A DNA stretch of 64,000 nt from Erwinia aphidicola (GTDB lineage: Bacteria > Pseudomonadota > Gammaproteobacteria > Enterobacterales > Enterobacteriaceae): NCBI RefSeq assembly GCF_024169515.1, contig NZ_JAMKCQ010000001.1:3782001-3846000 (forward strand). Direction: 5' to 3'. Within the stretch, counting starts at the first letter, position 1, and the number at the start of each line of letters is the position of its first letter. The position numbers and the translations under genes were made by a program. The notes beneath the pieces are model-generated. The model made no database searches. It was not told the DNA's origin and was given only the letters and a program-made list of their open reading frames with translations. Below are positions 28,956 to 39,124 of this stretch, one piece after another.

Positions 28956-30431
28956 ATGGCGGTTACACAAACAGCCCAGGCATGCGATCTGGTCATTTTC
29001 GGTGCCAAAGGCGACCTTGCACGCCGGAAACTGTTGCCCTCACTGTACCAATTAGAAAAAGCCGGTCAGATCCATGAGGACTCCCGCATCATCGGCGTTG
29101 GCCGCGCTGAGTGGGATAAAGCAGCCTATACCAAGGTGGTGCGTGAAGCGCTGGAAACCTTCATGAAGGAGAAAATCGACGAAGCGCTGTGGGATAAGCT
29201 CAGCAACCGCCTCGATTTCTGCAACCTGGATGTGAACGACAGCAGTCATTTCCCCCGCCTCGGTAAGATGCTGGACCAGAAAAAACGCGTCACTATCAAC
29301 TATTTCGCGATGCCACCAAGCACTTTCGGCGCGATCTGTAAGGGGCTGGGCACTGCCAAGCTGAATGCGCACCCGGCGCGCGTAGTGATGGAAAAACCGT
29401 TGGGCACTTCGCTGGCGACCTCGCAGGAAATTAACGATCAGGTCGGTGAGTACTTCGACGAGAGCCAGGTTTTCCGTATCGACCACTACCTCGGTAAAGA
29501 GACGGTGCTTAACCTGCTGGCGCTGCGTTTTGCTAACTCGCTGTTTGCTTCCAACTGGGATAACCGCACCATCGACCACGTGCAGATTACCGTGGCCGAA
29601 GAAGTGGGAATCGAAGGCCGCTGGGGTTACTTTGACCAGGCTGGCCAGATGCGCGATATGATCCAGAACCACCTGCTGCAGGTTCTGACCATGGTGGCGA
29701 TGTCACCGCCGGCGGACCTCTCTGCCGACCGTATCCGCGACGAAAAGGTGAAAGTGCTGCGCTCCCTGCGCCGTATTGACCACACCAACGTGCGTGAAAA
29801 AACCGTGCGTGGCCAATACACGTCCGGCTTCGTGCAGGGCAAAAAAGTGCCTGGCTACCTGGAAGAAGAGGGAGCGAACAAAACCAGCACCACGGAAAGC
29901 TTCGTCTCTATCCGCGTGGATATCGACGACTGGCGCTGGGCGGGCGTGCCGTTCTACCTGCGTACCGGTAAGCGTCTGCCGACCAAATGTTCTGAAGTGG
30001 TGGTCTACTTCAAGAATCCGGCGCTGAACCTGTTCAAAGATACCTGGCAGGAGCTGCCGCAGAACAAACTGACCATTCGCCTGCAGCCGGATGAAGGCAT
30101 GGATATTCAGATCCTGAATAAAGTGCCTGGCCTGGACCACAAGCACAACCTGCAGACTACCAAGCTGGATCTGAGCTTCTCAGAAACCTTCAACCAGTCG
30201 CACCTGGCAGATGCCTATGAGCGCCTGCTGCTGGAAACCATGCGCGGTATTCAGGCACTGTTCGTGCGCCGTGATGAAGTGGAAGAGGCGTGGAAGTGGG
30301 TCGACTCGATTATGGATGCCTGGGCTGCCGATAAAGAAGCGCCTAAGCCTTATCAGGCGGGCACCTGGGGGCCGGTGGCTTCCGTCGCGATGATCACCCG
30401 CGATGGTCGCTCATGGAATGAATTCGAGTAG
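28956..30431 (+). CDS. zwf: Glucose-6-phosphate 1-dehydrogenase
   Basis: Oxidises glucose 6-phosphate to 6-phosphogluconolactone with NADP, the entry to the pentose phosphate pathway, 491 residues. The nucleotide site is [20 protein letters not shown] at the N-terminus. The active-site segment [14 protein letters not shown] near residue 175 is intact. A strong ribosome site (CGAGGAG) precedes ATG. In E. coli edd and eda follow; here a terminator and then eda follow with no edd between. Confidence 0.98.
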   Translation: MAVTQTAQACDLVIFGAKGDLARRKLLPSLYQLEKAGQIHEDSRIIGVGRAEWDKAAYTKVVREALETFMKEKIDEALWDKLSNRLDFCNLDVNDSSHFPRLGKMLDQKKRVTINYFAMPPSTFGAICKGLGTAKLNAHPARVVMEKPLGTSLATSQEINDQVGEYFDESQVFRIDHYLGKETVLNLLALRFANSLFASNWDNRTIDHVQITVAEEVGIEGRWGYFDQAGQMRDMIQNHLLQVLTMVAMSPPADLSADRIRDEKVKVLRSLRRIDHTNVREKTVRGQYTSGFVQGKKVPGYLEEEGANKTSTTESFVSIRVDIDDWRWAGVPFYLRTGKRLPTKCSEVVVYFKNPALNLFKDTWQELPQNKLTIRLQPDEGMDIQILNKVPGLDHKHNLQTTKLDLSFSETFNQSHLADAYERLLLETMRGIQALFVRRDEVEEAWKWVDSIMDAWAADKEAPKPYQAGTWGPVASVAMITRDGRSWNEFE

Positions 30432-30448
30432 TTCATGCCTGAACAGTA

Positions 30449-30472
30449 AAACCCGCTGCGGCGGGTTTTTTT
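30449..30472 (+). terminator. Terminator after zwf
   Basis: Stem ACCCGC / GCGGGT (30451-30456 with 30461-30466), loop TGCG, then seven T. Confidence 0.9.
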
Positions 30473-30656
30473 ATGGTCAAAATTCAGATTCATTAAAAAT
30501 GAACCTCCATTTTAAAAATAACCAGGTGGCATAGACGCCTGCGGGCTTTCTCCTGTATGGTAGAGCACGCAATCATATTCCTGACGCTGTAGGCGTCACT
30601 TTTGCCTGCAACGATCCGCCAGGACGGGAGGCAGGCCCGACAGGAGAAGGTCACAG

Positions 30657-31295
30657 ATGAGTCACTGGAAAACAAGCGCAGAACAGATCCTCACCACCGG
30701 CCCGGTCGTTCCGGTTATCGTAGTCAACAAGCTGGAGCACGCGGTACCGATGGCGAAAGCGCTGGTGGCGGGCGGCGTGCGCGTGCTGGAAGTGACGCTG
30801 CGTACTCCCTGTGCGATGGATGCCCTGAAAGCGATGGTGCGTGAAGTGCCGGAGGCGATTGTCGGTGCAGGGACGGTGTTAAACGCTCAGCAGCTGCAGG
30901 AAGTGACCGATGCTGGCGCGCAGTTTATTATCAGCCCGGGGCTGACTGAACCGCTGCTGAAGGCGGCCGTTGCCGGCTCTGTGCCGCTGATCCCCGGTAT
31001 CAGTACCGTGTCTGAGCTGATGACCGGTCTTGATTATGGCCTGCGCGAATTTAAGTTCTTCCCGGCGGAAGCTAACGGCGGCGTGAAAGCCCTGCAGGCC
31101 ATTGGCGGCCCGTTCCCGCAGGTGCGTTTCTGCCCGACGGGCGGGATCTCTCCGGCAAACTATCGCGACTATCTGGCGCTGAAAAGCGTGCTCTGCATCG
31201 GTGGTTCCTGGCTGGTGCCCGCCGACGCGCTGGAAGCAGGGGATTATGAGCGTATTACCCAGCTGGCGCGCGAAGCGGTGGCGGGCGCACGTTAA
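30657..31295 (+). CDS. eda: KDPG aldolase
   Basis: Cleaves 2-keto-3-deoxy-6-phosphogluconate to pyruvate and glyceraldehyde 3-phosphate; it also acts on KHG, 212 residues. The Schiff-base lysine is in [13 protein letters not shown] near residue 133, with [15 protein letters not shown] near 43 and [12 protein letters not shown] near 70. It has its own 180-base upstream region containing a GCCTGC / GCAGGC inverted repeat and an AT-rich stretch (30490-30516) faintly like a KdgR site. With edd absent here, it probably serves hexuronate or ketogluconate breakdown. Confidence 0.97.
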   Translation: MSHWKTSAEQILTTGPVVPVIVVNKLEHAVPMAKALVAGGVRVLEVTLRTPCAMDALKAMVREVPEAIVGAGTVLNAQQLQEVTDAGAQFIISPGLTEPLLKAAVAGSVPLIPGISTVSELMTGLDYGLREFKFFPAEANGGVKALQAIGGPFPQVRFCPTGGISPANYRDYLALKSVLCIGGSWLVPADALEAGDYERITQLAREAVAGAR

Positions 31296-31307
31296 GCGAG
31301 CAGAGAT

Positions 31308-31342
31308 GAAAAAAGGGCGCTGATATCAGCGCCCTGAGTTTT
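31308..31342. terminator. Bidirectional terminator between eda and purT
   Basis: Perfect 20-base palindrome GGGCGCTGATATCAGCGCCC (31315-31334) with A on the left (T run for purT on the minus strand) and GAGTTTT on the right for eda. Confidence 0.8.
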
Positions 31343-31354
31343 ACCGCCTGCCAA

Positions 31355-32533
31355 TTACCCGCTGACTTTAACCTGAGCAGCCGCTGCGACGGCACGCTGT
31401 ACCGCATCATCAATATCATGACCGGTGGCCAGCGCCACGCCCAGCCGACGCTTACCCTGAATTTCCGGCTTGCCAAACAGGCGCAGCTGTAAACCCGCCC
31501 CGAGTGCTGCTGACAGATTGCCAAACTGCACGTTAGTGCTGTCCAGTTCTGGCAGGATCACTGCCGATGCCGCCGGGCCGTACTGACGAATGCCGCCAAC
31601 GGGCAGGCCAAGGAAGCCACGCACGTGCAGCGCGAACTCGGAAACATCCTGCGAAATCAGCGTGACCATCCCGGTATCGTGCGGGCGCGGGGAGACTTCG
31701 CTAAACACCACCTCATCACCACAGACAAACAGCTCCACGCCAAACAGGCCGCGACCGCCAAGGGCGGTAACCACTTTCTTCGCAATATCCTGCGCGCGCT
31801 GCAGAGCCAGTTCGCTCATCTGCTGCGGCTGCCAGGATTCGCGGTAGTCGCCATCTTCCTGACGGTGGCCGATGGGCGCACAGAAGTGGATACCGTCAAC
31901 CGCATTAATGGTCAGCAGCGTAATTTCAAAATCAAACTTCACCACGCCTTCAACGATGACGCGGCCCGCGCCGGCACGGCCACCCTGCTGGGCATATTCC
32001 CAGGCGGCATCCAGCTGCGAAGCTGTGCGAATAAAGCTTTGACCCTTGCCGGATGAGCTCATGACGGGCTTGACGATGCACGGGAAGCCAATCTCATCAG
32101 CCGCTGCGAGAAAGGCTTCACGGCTGTCGGCGAACTGGTAGGTTGAGGTAGGCAGCGCCAGCTCTTCTGCCGCCAGGCGGCGGATACCTTCGCGATTCAT
32201 GGTCAGCTTCGCCGCGCGGGCGGTGGGCACCACGTGCTGGCCCTGTTTTTCCAGCTCGATTAGCATATCGGTGGCAATCGCTTCGATCTCCGGCACCACA
32301 AAGTCCGGTTTCTCCTGGGCGACCAGCGCAGCCAGCGCGGCGCCATCCAGCATGTTGATAACATGACTGCGGTGCGCAACGTGCATTGCCGGGGCATCTG
32401 CGTATCGGTCAACGGCGATAACTTCCACGCCCAGACGCTGGCACTCCAGCGCCACCTCTTTGCCCAGTTCACCAGATCCTAACAGCATTACGCGGGTTGC
32501 TGCAGGGCGCAGCGCGGTTCCAAGAGTCGTCAT
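31355..32533 (-). CDS. purT: Formate-dependent GAR transformylase PurT
   Basis: ATP-grasp enzyme making N-formyl-GAR from GAR, formate and ATP in purine synthesis, 392 residues. The N-terminus carries [20 protein letters not shown] and [18 protein letters not shown]. The ATP-grasp portion has [15 protein letters not shown] near residue 152, [17 protein letters not shown] near 192 and [17 protein letters not shown] near 268. A PurR operator precedes the gene. Confidence 0.98.
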   Translation of the reverse strand: MTTLGTALRPAATRVMLLGSGELGKEVALECQRLGVEVIAVDRYADAPAMHVAHRSHVINMLDGAALAALVAQEKPDFVVPEIEAIATDMLIELEKQGQHVVPTARAAKLTMNREGIRRLAAEELALPTSTYQFADSREAFLAAADEIGFPCIVKPVMSSSGKGQSFIRTASQLDAAWEYAQQGGRAGAGRVIVEGVVKFDFEITLLTINAVDGIHFCAPIGHRQEDGDYRESWQPQQMSELALQRAQDIAKKVVTALGGRGLFGVELFVCGDEVVFSEVSPRPHDTGMVTLISQDVSEFALHVRGFLGLPVGGIRQYGPAASAVILPELDSTNVQFGNLSAALGAGLQLRLFGKPEIQGKRRLGVALATGHDIDDAVQRAVAAAAQVKVSG

Positions 32534-32574
32534 AATCTCTACCTGAATGGATTAAAAAAACGCGCGCAGTATAA

Positions 32575-32590
32575 ACGAAAACGTTTGCGT
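32575..32590 (-). promoter_or_regulatory. PurR operator of purT
   Basis: The minus strand reads ACGCAAACGTTTTCGT, the PurR consensus palindrome with at most one departure, 42 bases upstream of the purT start. Confidence 0.88.
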
Positions 32591-32635
32591 ATTCATCCGG
32601 CAGTTTGCACTTGAGTCAAAAAAGCGCCGCTGCTA

Positions 32636-32655
32636 TACTGTATAAAAATACAGTT
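32636..32655 (+). promoter_or_regulatory. LexA (SOS) box of yebG
   Basis: TACTGTATAAAAATACAGTT fits the full LexA consensus (CTG-N10-CAG with flanking TA), 16 bases ahead of yebG. Confidence 0.93.
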
Positions 32656-32671
32656 AAACGGGACGAAAATC

Positions 32672-32968
32672 ATGGCTGTTGAGATCAAATACGTTGTCGT
32701 CAGAAAAGGTGAGGAAAAGATGACATTTGCCAGCAAGAAAGAAGCCGATGCCTACGACAAGATGCTCGACATGGCGGAAGTGTTCTCTGACTGGCTGAGC
32801 GCCAGCCCGCTGGAGATAGACGAGCAGCAGGGCGAGGCGCTTGGCCTCTACCTGGCCGAGAATAAAGACGCGCTGCAGCAGATCCTGCGCACCGGCAAGC
32901 TGCCGGAAGAGAGCAGCGCGGCCGACGGCAGCGAAGACGTCGCCGAAGGCAAACTGCGCGCGGTTTAA
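32672..32968 (+). CDS. yebG: SOS-induced protein YebG
   Basis: Small acidic protein of 98 residues induced by DNA damage; molecular role unknown. It begins MAVEIKYVVVRKGEEKMTFA, followed by KKEADAYDKMLDMAEVFSDWL, both hallmarks of the family. A strong LexA box lies in its promoter. A GTAGGGG repeat starts 8 bases after the stop. Confidence 0.95.
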   Translation: MAVEIKYVVVRKGEEKMTFASKKEADAYDKMLDMAEVFSDWLSASPLEIDEQQGEALGLYLAENKDALQQILRTGKLPEESSAADGSEDVAEGKLRAV

Positions 32969-32976
32969 CCTGCTCT

Positions 32977-33037
32977 GTAGGGGTCAGGCATGCCTGACCC
33001 TGACCCTGACCCCTGGGGACGCATGCTTCAACCCTAC
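32977..33037. repeat. GTAGGGG palindrome element with TGACCC triplication
   Basis: GTAGGGG opens the element and CCCTAC closes it. The palindrome GGGTCAGGCATGCCTGACCC (32981-33000) has its last hexamer extended to three tandem TGACCC units (32995-33012), then GGGG and a second GCATGC (33021-33026). It lies between the convergent yebG and isomerase genes; the closing CTA supplies the stop codon of the minus-strand gene. Confidence 0.75.
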
Positions 33038-33846
33038 AGTACACCACGCAGGGCATTCATTGCCGCTGCTGCCGTAGCAAACGGATCGGCCGCCTTACGC
33101 CGATCGTTAAACACCTCCAGTCCTATTGGCCCGCGGTAGTCAATCTTCTGCAAATGGCCCAGTAAATCCTCCAGCGGATAATGGCCCTCTCCCGGCAGCA
33201 GGCGCTGATGACGGGCGACATCAACCAGACTGCCATCTTCCGGCTGCTTGTCGAGGTCGGAGAGCTGCACCAGATAAATTTTGTCTGCCGGAATACCCAC
33301 CAAATCTTCAACGCTGCGCTGGCGCACAAATATATGAAAGGCATCAACGACCAGCCCCAGATTGGGCGCATCGATGCGCTTCACCAGCTGCCAGGCGGCG
33401 GCGGTGTTATTGATCTGCTGGCTCCAGGCCATCGCTTCATACGCCACGCGTAATCCCCGCCCGGCGGCCTGCGCCACCAGCCAGCGCAGATCGTCTTCCA
33501 CCCGTTCAGCCTGGCAGCGCGCATGGGTTGAGGCGGGAACCAGTACGGTAGATGCCCCCAGCTGCTGTGCCGTGGTCATCATCCGCAGGGCTTCTTGGCG
33601 CTTGCTGTCGCGCAGATCGTCCGGCGCGCCGTCAAAGTCCAGCAGAACCTGATAATCGGTCAGACCAAGCGAGCGCGAACGGCATAACGCCGTCAGACTT
33701 TCCACGCCACCTTCTGCTGCCTCAACATCCTGCTGCCACAATTCAACCTGAGCGAAACCTGCCTGGGCAGCGGCTGCAAGCTTTTCCTGCGGGTTGCCCC
33801 CTAACAGTACGGTATTGATAAAGAGTGGATTGGTTGAAAATCTCAT
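33034..33846 (-). CDS. TIM-barrel sugar isomerase/epimerase-like protein
   Basis: Protein of about 270 residues in the xylose-isomerase-like/AP endonuclease 2 superfamily. Likely metal ligands fall in VAYEAMAWS (Glu), LVVDAFHIF (Asp and His) and IGLEVFNDRR (C-terminal Glu). LVQLSDLDKQ and LLPGEGHYPLEDLL are typical of the superfamily. The ATG at 33846 follows AAGGAGCC; the longer upstream reading overlaps the yebE promoter side. The substrate cannot be told; relatives include dehydroshikimate dehydratases and sugar epimerases. It is not part of the E. coli version of this locus. Confidence 0.7.
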   Translation of the reverse strand: MRFSTNPLFINTVLLGGNPQEKLAAAAQAGFAQVELWQQDVEAAEGGVESLTALCRSRSLGLTDYQVLLDFDGAPDDLRDSKRQEALRMMTTAQQLGASTVLVPASTHARCQAERVEDDLRWLVAQAAGRGLRVAYEAMAWSQQINNTAAAWQLVKRIDAPNLGLVVDAFHIFVRQRSVEDLVGIPADKIYLVQLSDLDKQPEDGSLVDVARHQRLLPGEGHYPLEDLLGHLQKIDYRGPIGLEVFNDRRKAADPFATAAAAMNALRGVL

Positions 33847-34016
33847 GTGGCTCCTTAAGCTGTTTTCCCCTGGCCTTTTAAAATAGGAACAAATTACCGT
33901 CTCCACCAGCAGGGGAACGGTAACAAACAGTGAAAATTTTAGCGCCTTTTCATGCTTTGACGTTTCCTGACGCGGGGTCACCTATTGTGGTGTTTTCTGG
34001 CAATGAAGGAGTGAGT

Positions 34017-34667
34017 ATGAGCAACTGGCTGCAACAGATTCAGACGGTATTAGGCAAAGCGGGTAAATCGTCCGGTGGTGAAGGCCTGAGCAAGATGCTG
34101 GCGCCCGGGGCACTCGGCGGGCTGGCTGGATTACTGATTGCCAGTAAGTCATCGCGTGGATTGCTGGCTAAATACGGTAAAAATGCGCTAATCATTGGCG
34201 GCAGCGCCGCCGCAGGTGCCGTGCTGTGGAATAAATATAAGCAGCGCGTCAGCGAAACGCATCAGGATGAGCCGCAGTTCGGCCAGCAGAGCACGCCTGT
34301 CGATCGCCGCGCTGAACGACTGATTGAAGCGCTGGTGTTCGCGGCAAAAAGCGACGGGCATATTGATGCAGAAGAGCGCAAAGCCATCGATCAGCATATT
34401 CACCAGTCGGGATTGGGCACGCAGGCCGAGCAGATTGTTCAGCGCGCCATCGACCGGCCACTGGACCCGAATACGCTGGCTGCGGATGTGAAAAATGAAG
34501 AGGAAGCGCTGGAAGTCTATTTCCTCAGCAATCTGGTGATCGACGTCGACCACTTTATGGAGCGCAGCTACCTGCAGGCGCTGGGCGATGCGTTGAAAAT
34601 CCCCGCCGACGTGCGGCAGTCGATTGAAACGGATATCCGCGCCGAAAAACAAAAACTTCCTGCCTGA
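34017..34667 (+). CDS. yebE: DUF533 membrane protein YebE
   Basis: Inner-membrane protein of about 216 residues with a DUF533/TerB-like C-terminal domain. A Gly-rich hydrophobic segment ([20 protein letters not shown], then [16 protein letters not shown]) spans residues 30-80. The acidic loop [17 protein letters not shown] near 125 is TerB-like. Family members respond to envelope stress (Cpx) in E. coli. The ATG at 34017 follows GAAGGAG; a GTG far upstream is in frame but unsupported. Confidence 0.9.
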   Translation: MSNWLQQIQTVLGKAGKSSGGEGLSKMLAPGALGGLAGLLIASKSSRGLLAKYGKNALIIGGSAAAGAVLWNKYKQRVSETHQDEPQFGQQSTPVDRRAERLIEALVFAAKSDGHIDAEERKAIDQHIHQSGLGTQAEQIVQRAIDRPLDPNTLAADVKNEEEALEVYFLSNLVIDVDHFMERSYLQALGDALKIPADVRQSIETDIRAEKQKLPA

Positions 34668-34710
34668 ACCTGAAGGCGGTGAAGTTATCGCCTTTCAGCT
34701 CATCCCCCGT

Positions 34711-34752
34711 GCTGATTGCCAGATTGTTCGCCATAACCCCTTGGCAATCAGC
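34711..34752. repeat. Inverted repeat between yebE and ptrB
   Basis: Perfect 11-base arms GCTGATTGCCA (34711-34721) and TGGCAATCAGC (34742-34752) around a 20-base loop, without a T run. It may be an operator or RNA hairpin in the 133-base gap before ptrB. Confidence 0.5.
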
Positions 34753-34800
34753 CTGGTTGCTGCCAACCTTACAGACAGACACAGCAACCGCGAAGATAAT

Positions 34801-36861
34801 ATGACACCTCCTAAAGCACAAAAAATCCCTCATGTGATGTCGCTGCACGGCGATACGCGCACCGATAACTACTACTGGCTGCGCGACGATGAGCGTGAAA
34901 ACCCGCAGGTGCTGGCGCATCTGCGCGCTGAAAATGATTACTGCAAAGCGGCATTACTGCCGCAGCAGGCGCTACAGGCACAGCTGCTGAAGGAAATTGT
35001 CGAGCGCATCCCCCAGCGTGACCATTCAGTGCCCTATGTGAAAAAAGGCTACCGCTATCAGAGCCGCTATGAAGAGGGCAATGAGTACACCCTCTATACC
35101 CGCCAGCCTGCTGAGACCACAACCCCGGACGTCTGGGATACGCTGCTGGACGGCAACGAGCGTGCCGCTGACAGCGAGTTCTATACCTTAGGCGGCGTGG
35201 CGATCAGCCCGGATAACCAAGTGATGGCGGTGGCGGAAGATTTCCTCTCGCGCCGGGTGTATGGCATCCGCCTGCGCAATATACGCAGCGGGGAGTGGTA
35301 TCCGGAGGTGCTGGAAGGCGTGGCTTCCAGCATGACCTGGGCGGCCGACTCGCGCACGCTCTACTATGTGTTGAAAGACAAAAAGACGCTGCTGCCTTAT
35401 CAGGTCTGGCGCCATACGCTTGGGACGCCGCAGTCGCAGGACCAGCTGGTGTATGAGGAGCTGGACGATACGTTCTACGTCAGCGTTTATAAGACCACCT
35501 CTGAGCAGTTTGTGGCTATTGCGCTTGGTAGCAGCACCACCAGTGAGATCCTGCTGCTGGATGCTGAGCAGCCGGATGCGCAGCCGCAGGTTTTCAGCCC
35601 GCGCCGCAAGGATCACGAATACAGCGTGGATCACTACCAGCAACAGTTCTATATACGTTCCAACCGCGAAGGCAAAAATTTCGGCTTATACCGCAGTGAG
35701 CGTTTCGAGGAGCAGCACTGGCAGACGTTGATTGCCCCGCGTAACAACATCGTGCTGGAGGGTTATGCGCTGTTTCGCGACTGGCTGGTGGTGGAGGAGC
35801 GCGAGCGTGGGTTGACCAGCCTGCGGCAGATCAACTGGCAGAGCGGGGAGAGCAGCGCCATTGCTTTCGATGACCCGGCCTATGTCACCTGGATCGGCTA
35901 CAACCCCAGCCCGGACAGCAGCAAGCTGCGCTATGGCTACTCCTCAATGACCACACCCGATACGCTGTTTGAGCTGGATCTCGACAGCGGCGAGCGCGAA
36001 GTGCTGAAGCAGACCGAAGTGAAGGGGTTTGATGCCGGTAAGTACCTCAGCGAGCGTCTGTGGATCAGCGTGCGTGATGGTGTTGAAGTGCCGGTATCGC
36101 TGGTTTACCGCAAGGACAGCTTTACGCCGGGCAGCAATCCACTGTTGGTTTATGGCTATGGTTCCTACGGCAGCAGCATGGATGCCGACTTCAGCGCCAG
36201 CCGTCTCAGCCTGCTTGACCGTGGTTTTGTCTTTGCCCTGACACATATTCGCGGCGGGGGTGAGATGGGCCAGCAGTGGTACGACGATGGGCGTCTGCTG
36301 AATAAGCTCAACACTTTTCACGACTTTATCGACATCACCCATGCGCTGGTGGAAAAAAGTTACGGCGATCCGGCAAAACTGTATGCCATGGGCGGTAGCG
36401 CCGGTGGCCTGCTGATGGGAAGCGTAATGAATATGGCGCCAGAGCGCTTCCACGGCATCGTCGCGCAGGTACCGTTTGTTGACGTTGTCACCACCATGCT
36501 GGATGAGACGATCCCGCTGACCACCGGTGAGTATGATGAGTGGGGTAACCCCAACGACGAAAAGTATTACCACTACATCAAACAGTACAGCCCGTATGAC
36601 AACGTCAGCGCCCAGGCCTATCCGCACCTGCTGGTGACGACCGGGCTGCATGACTCCCAGGTGCAGTACTGGGAACCGGCAAAATGGGTGGCAAAACTGC
36701 GCGAGCTGAAGACCGATGACAACCTGCTATTGCTGGACACCGATATGGATTCCGGCCACGGCGGTAAATCAGGACGTTTTAAAGCGTATGAAGGCGTGGC
36801 GCTGGAATATGCGTTTCTTATCGCGCTGGCGACCGGACTGCTGCCCGGTCAGAACGCTTAA
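34801..36861 (+). CDS. ptrB: Oligopeptidase B
   Basis: Serine oligopeptidase of the prolyl oligopeptidase family, cutting small peptides after Arg or Lys, 686 residues. An N-terminal beta-propeller ([19 protein letters not shown] onward) precedes the alpha/beta hydrolase domain. The nucleophile is in [15 protein letters not shown] near residue 530, the Asp near [14 protein letters not shown], and the His in [12 protein letters not shown]. The start ATG has only a weak site (GAAGAT). The stop overlaps the end of the convergent exoX by 4 bases. Confidence 0.95.
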   Translation: MTPPKAQKIPHVMSLHGDTRTDNYYWLRDDERENPQVLAHLRAENDYCKAALLPQQALQAQLLKEIVERIPQRDHSVPYVKKGYRYQSRYEEGNEYTLYTRQPAETTTPDVWDTLLDGNERAADSEFYTLGGVAISPDNQVMAVAEDFLSRRVYGIRLRNIRSGEWYPEVLEGVASSMTWAADSRTLYYVLKDKKTLLPYQVWRHTLGTPQSQDQLVYEELDDTFYVSVYKTTSEQFVAIALGSSTTSEILLLDAEQPDAQPQVFSPRRKDHEYSVDHYQQQFYIRSNREGKNFGLYRSERFEEQHWQTLIAPRNNIVLEGYALFRDWLVVEERERGLTSLRQINWQSGESSAIAFDDPAYVTWIGYNPSPDSSKLRYGYSSMTTPDTLFELDLDSGEREVLKQTEVKGFDAGKYLSERLWISVRDGVEVPVSLVYRKDSFTPGSNPLLVYGYGSYGSSMDADFSASRLSLLDRGFVFALTHIRGGGEMGQQWYDDGRLLNKLNTFHDFIDITHALVEKSYGDPAKLYAMGGSAGGLLMGSVMNMAPERFHGIVAQVPFVDVVTTMLDETIPLTTGEYDEWGNPNDEKYYHYIKQYSPYDNVSAQAYPHLLVTTGLHDSQVQYWEPAKWVAKLRELKTDDNLLLLDTDMDSGHGGKSGRFKAYEGVALEYAFLIALATGLLPGQNA

Positions 36862-37523
36862 TCAACCGCGCTCAGCGCCCGCTGCATAGCACTGCGTAAG
36901 TCGGGCTTCAGATCCGTGATATTTTTTAGCATCCATTTTAAATATCCCGGATCTTTCTTCGCCACTTCATCCACTTTCTGCCCACGATATTTGCCGAACG
37001 GGAAGGTATTTACCGAGCCCTGCACCTGCATACGGCGCACCATCTCGGCGGCATCCCAGCCGCTAAACGACATAATGCGGATCAGTAAAGCGGCCGTGAC
37101 GTAGCAGTCGTACAGCGCGCGGTGGGCGTGCAGATCGGCAGGGGGCTCGACGTCCAGCTGCAGCGTCTCGCGCAGCGCCTGGTTACTGTATTTGAGGCCG
37201 GGCCACAGGCGGCGAGACAGCGTCATGGTGCAGATCCACTCACCGTGCATCTCCGGCAGCATGCGGCGGTCAAAGCTGGCGTTATGCGCCACGTAATGGC
37301 TGCTGCCGTGATAGCGACCGATAGCCTCTTCGATGGTCGGTTTACCGTGCACCATCGCTGGGGTAATTCTGTGGATCGCCATCGCCTGGTGGCTGATAGG
37401 GCGGTCGGGGGAGATCAGGTCGCTCATCGGATTGACGATCTGCCCGTCCACCACATCGACTGATGCCACTTCGACGATGCCACCCTGCAGCCCGCAGGTT
37501 TCCGTGTCTATCACGCGTAACAT
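36858..37523 (-). CDS. exoX: Exodeoxyribonuclease X
   Basis: DnaQ-family 3'-5' exonuclease used in mismatch repair and DNA recombination, 221 residues. Exo I is [19 protein letters not shown] at the N-terminus, Exo [17 protein letters not shown] near residue 80, and Exo [16 protein letters not shown] near 135. The C-terminal tail with [20 protein letters not shown] matches the family's DUF3820-like extension. Confidence 0.95.
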   Translation of the reverse strand: MLRVIDTETCGLQGGIVEVASVDVVDGQIVNPMSDLISPDRPISHQAMAIHRITPAMVHGKPTIEEAIGRYHGSSHYVAHNASFDRRMLPEMHGEWICTMTLSRRLWPGLKYSNQALRETLQLDVEPPADLHAHRALYDCYVTAALLIRIMSFSGWDAAEMVRRMQVQGSVNTFPFGKYRGQKVDEVAKKDPGYLKWMLKNITDLKPDLRSAMQRALSAVD

Positions 37524-37535
37524 AACTTCTCCCGT

Positions 37536-38294
37536 TTACAGATTTGACGGGCAGGGTAACGGATGTGCCTCTCCCTGCCAATGGCTGGCGTTGCGCCGGG
37601 CAACAATCAGCTGCTCACCCTCGCCGCCGCGCACTACCTGGCGACCGCTCTGATCCCAGAAAGCGCTTTTTCCGGCGCAGATATAACCCCCGCTCGGCCA
37701 CGCATGGTTGGCCATAACGATCGCCATTTTATACTCGCGCGACCAGTGGGCAAGGTACTCGCAATCGGTCTCGTAGCCGTTCTCTGACACCAGCACGCTG
37801 GTAGCATAGAGATCGGCACCGCGGTGAGCGGCATCACGGGCATACTCCTCCACGCTGATATCGGCGCAGATGGCGATGGCGACATGGTGATGCTGATAGC
37901 CAAACAGCGGCAGGGCTTCGCCCCGGGTGAATATCTGCTGCTCCGGGCCAAAGAGATTGCGTTTACTGTAGGCGAGACGGGTGCCGTCCGGCAGGAAGGT
38001 CAGTGCCGAAAGGCGCACGTTTTTACCACTTTGCAGCGGCAGGCCGATGCTAATCCCCATCTGATGCTCCTGCGCGGCATCGGCGAAGGCTTGCAGACGC
38101 GGATCGTCAGTGCTCATCGCCAGTTTCGCCATCAGCGGCAGCTCATACCCCGTCAGGGAAAGTTCAGGAAACATCAGCAGATCAACATGGTGTACAGCGG
38201 CGTAGCGGACAAATTCGAGGTGGTGCTGAAGGTTCCAGGCAATATCCCCTGGACGTGAACCTGACTGTGCTGCAGCGATAGTCCAACTGGACAT
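37536..38294 (-). CDS. yobB: Nitrilase-superfamily amidohydrolase YobB
   Basis: Carbon-nitrogen hydrolase of about 252 residues. The catalytic triad is visible: Glu in LMFPELSLTGYE, Lys in LAYSKRNLFGPE, Cys in VAIAICADISVEEYARDA. The ATG at 38294 follows GGGGGAGC. It is somewhat longer than the remembered E. coli YobB annotation. The substrate is unknown; relatives hydrolyse omega-amides and carbamoyl compounds. Confidence 0.88.
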   Translation of the reverse strand: MSSWTIAAAQSGSRPGDIAWNLQHHLEFVRYAAVHHVDLLMFPELSLTGYELPLMAKLAMSTDDPRLQAFADAAQEHQMGISIGLPLQSGKNVRLSALTFLPDGTRLAYSKRNLFGPEQQIFTRGEALPLFGYQHHHVAIAICADISVEEYARDAAHRGADLYATSVLVSENGYETDCEYLAHWSREYKMAIVMANHAWPSGGYICAGKSAFWDQSGRQVVRGGEGEQLIVARRNASHWQGEAHPLPCPSNL

Positions 38295-38361
38295 AGGTGC
38301 TCCCCCGAGACGAGAAAGTAGGTGTCTTATCTCAACCGAAGCGGGAGCAAAACGCAAGTCG

Positions 38362-38592
38362 CTATTTTTGCTTGGGTTCCCAGGGCAGGCGGGAGAGTGA
38401 AAGTGAGGCCTGACGATAATGCATCAGACGCTGGCGAAACCAGTCACGCAGCGCTTCTGGCTGCTCGCGCTCAACCATTTCGGCGATGACCGGCATGTTA
38501 TAACGCTCTTTAAACGCCACGCCTGCGGCGGCCAGATCAACGTTAACCTTATCTTTCTCATCCTGCGGCAGCGTGGCCAGATTGTAACTCAT
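38362..38592 (-). CDS. holE: DNA polymerase III theta subunit
   Basis: HolE, 76 residues, binds and stabilises the epsilon proofreading subunit of the replicative polymerase core. It starts [20 protein letters not shown] and continues [20 protein letters not shown], matching the family throughout. The ATG at 38592 follows GGGAGGAC; a longer in-frame extension has no support. Confidence 0.96.
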   Translation of the reverse strand: MSYNLATLPQDEKDKVNVDLAAAGVAFKERYNMPVIAEMVEREQPEALRDWFRQRLMHYRQASLSLSRLPWEPKQK

Positions 38593-38758
38593 AATGTCCT
38601 CCCGATGGTTTGTGGCAGAAAGTAATGCAGAAGGCACGGATTAGCAAGTTTCAGCGTGGATTGATAGCTGCTATCACCTCGACACTGGTTTTTAAGCGGA
38701 GTATTCTTTCGGCCTCAGGCAGCAAGGTGCTGCGCATTGTTAAGGATAATTGCGATTC

Positions 38759-39124
38759 ATGCGTAACTTCTTCAAGATCTCCGGCTTACTTACTGCCGCT
38801 CTTTTTGCCCAGCAGGCTTCTGCTCATGCACATCTTAAAAGTGAATACACCTCGTTAAATCCGGCGGGCAGTCAATATCCCAATGCGCTGACCATCCAGT
38901 TTACTGAAAATGTCGAGCCGGCGTTTAGCGGCATCGTCGTGACCCATATGGATAACTCGCCGTTGCCGCAGCTAAAGGCGAAACGCGTTCCAGGCCAGCG
39001 CGACACGCTGCGCGTGCAGTTCAAGCAGCCGCTGAAAAGGGGTGAGGAGTATAAGGTCAGCTGGCACGTATTGTCAGTAGATGGTCATAAGACAAAAGGG
39101 AACTACACCTTTAGCGTGCCGTAA
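38759..39124 (+). CDS. yobA: CopC-like periplasmic copper protein YobA
   Basis: CopC-domain protein of about 121 residues with a signal peptide ending QQASA, leaving an N-terminal HAHL typical of CopC copper ligands. The C-terminal WHVLSVDGHKTKGNYTFSVP block matches the family, with the second His ligand. An in-frame TTG at 38750 is an alternative start; the ATG at 38759 gives the normal signal peptide. The stop overlaps the yebZ start (TAATG), indicating coupled translation. Confidence 0.92.
   Translation: MRNFFKISGLLTAALFAQQASAHAHLKSEYTSLNPAGSQYPNALTIQFTENVEPAFSGIVVTHMDNSPLPQLKAKRVPGQRDTLRVQFKQPLKRGEEYKVSWHVLSVDGHKTKGNYTFSVP

Noticed and set aside
30490..30516. AT-rich near-palindrome before eda as a KdgR operator
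   Set aside because: The arms match only partly and lack the TGAAAC / GTTTCA core.
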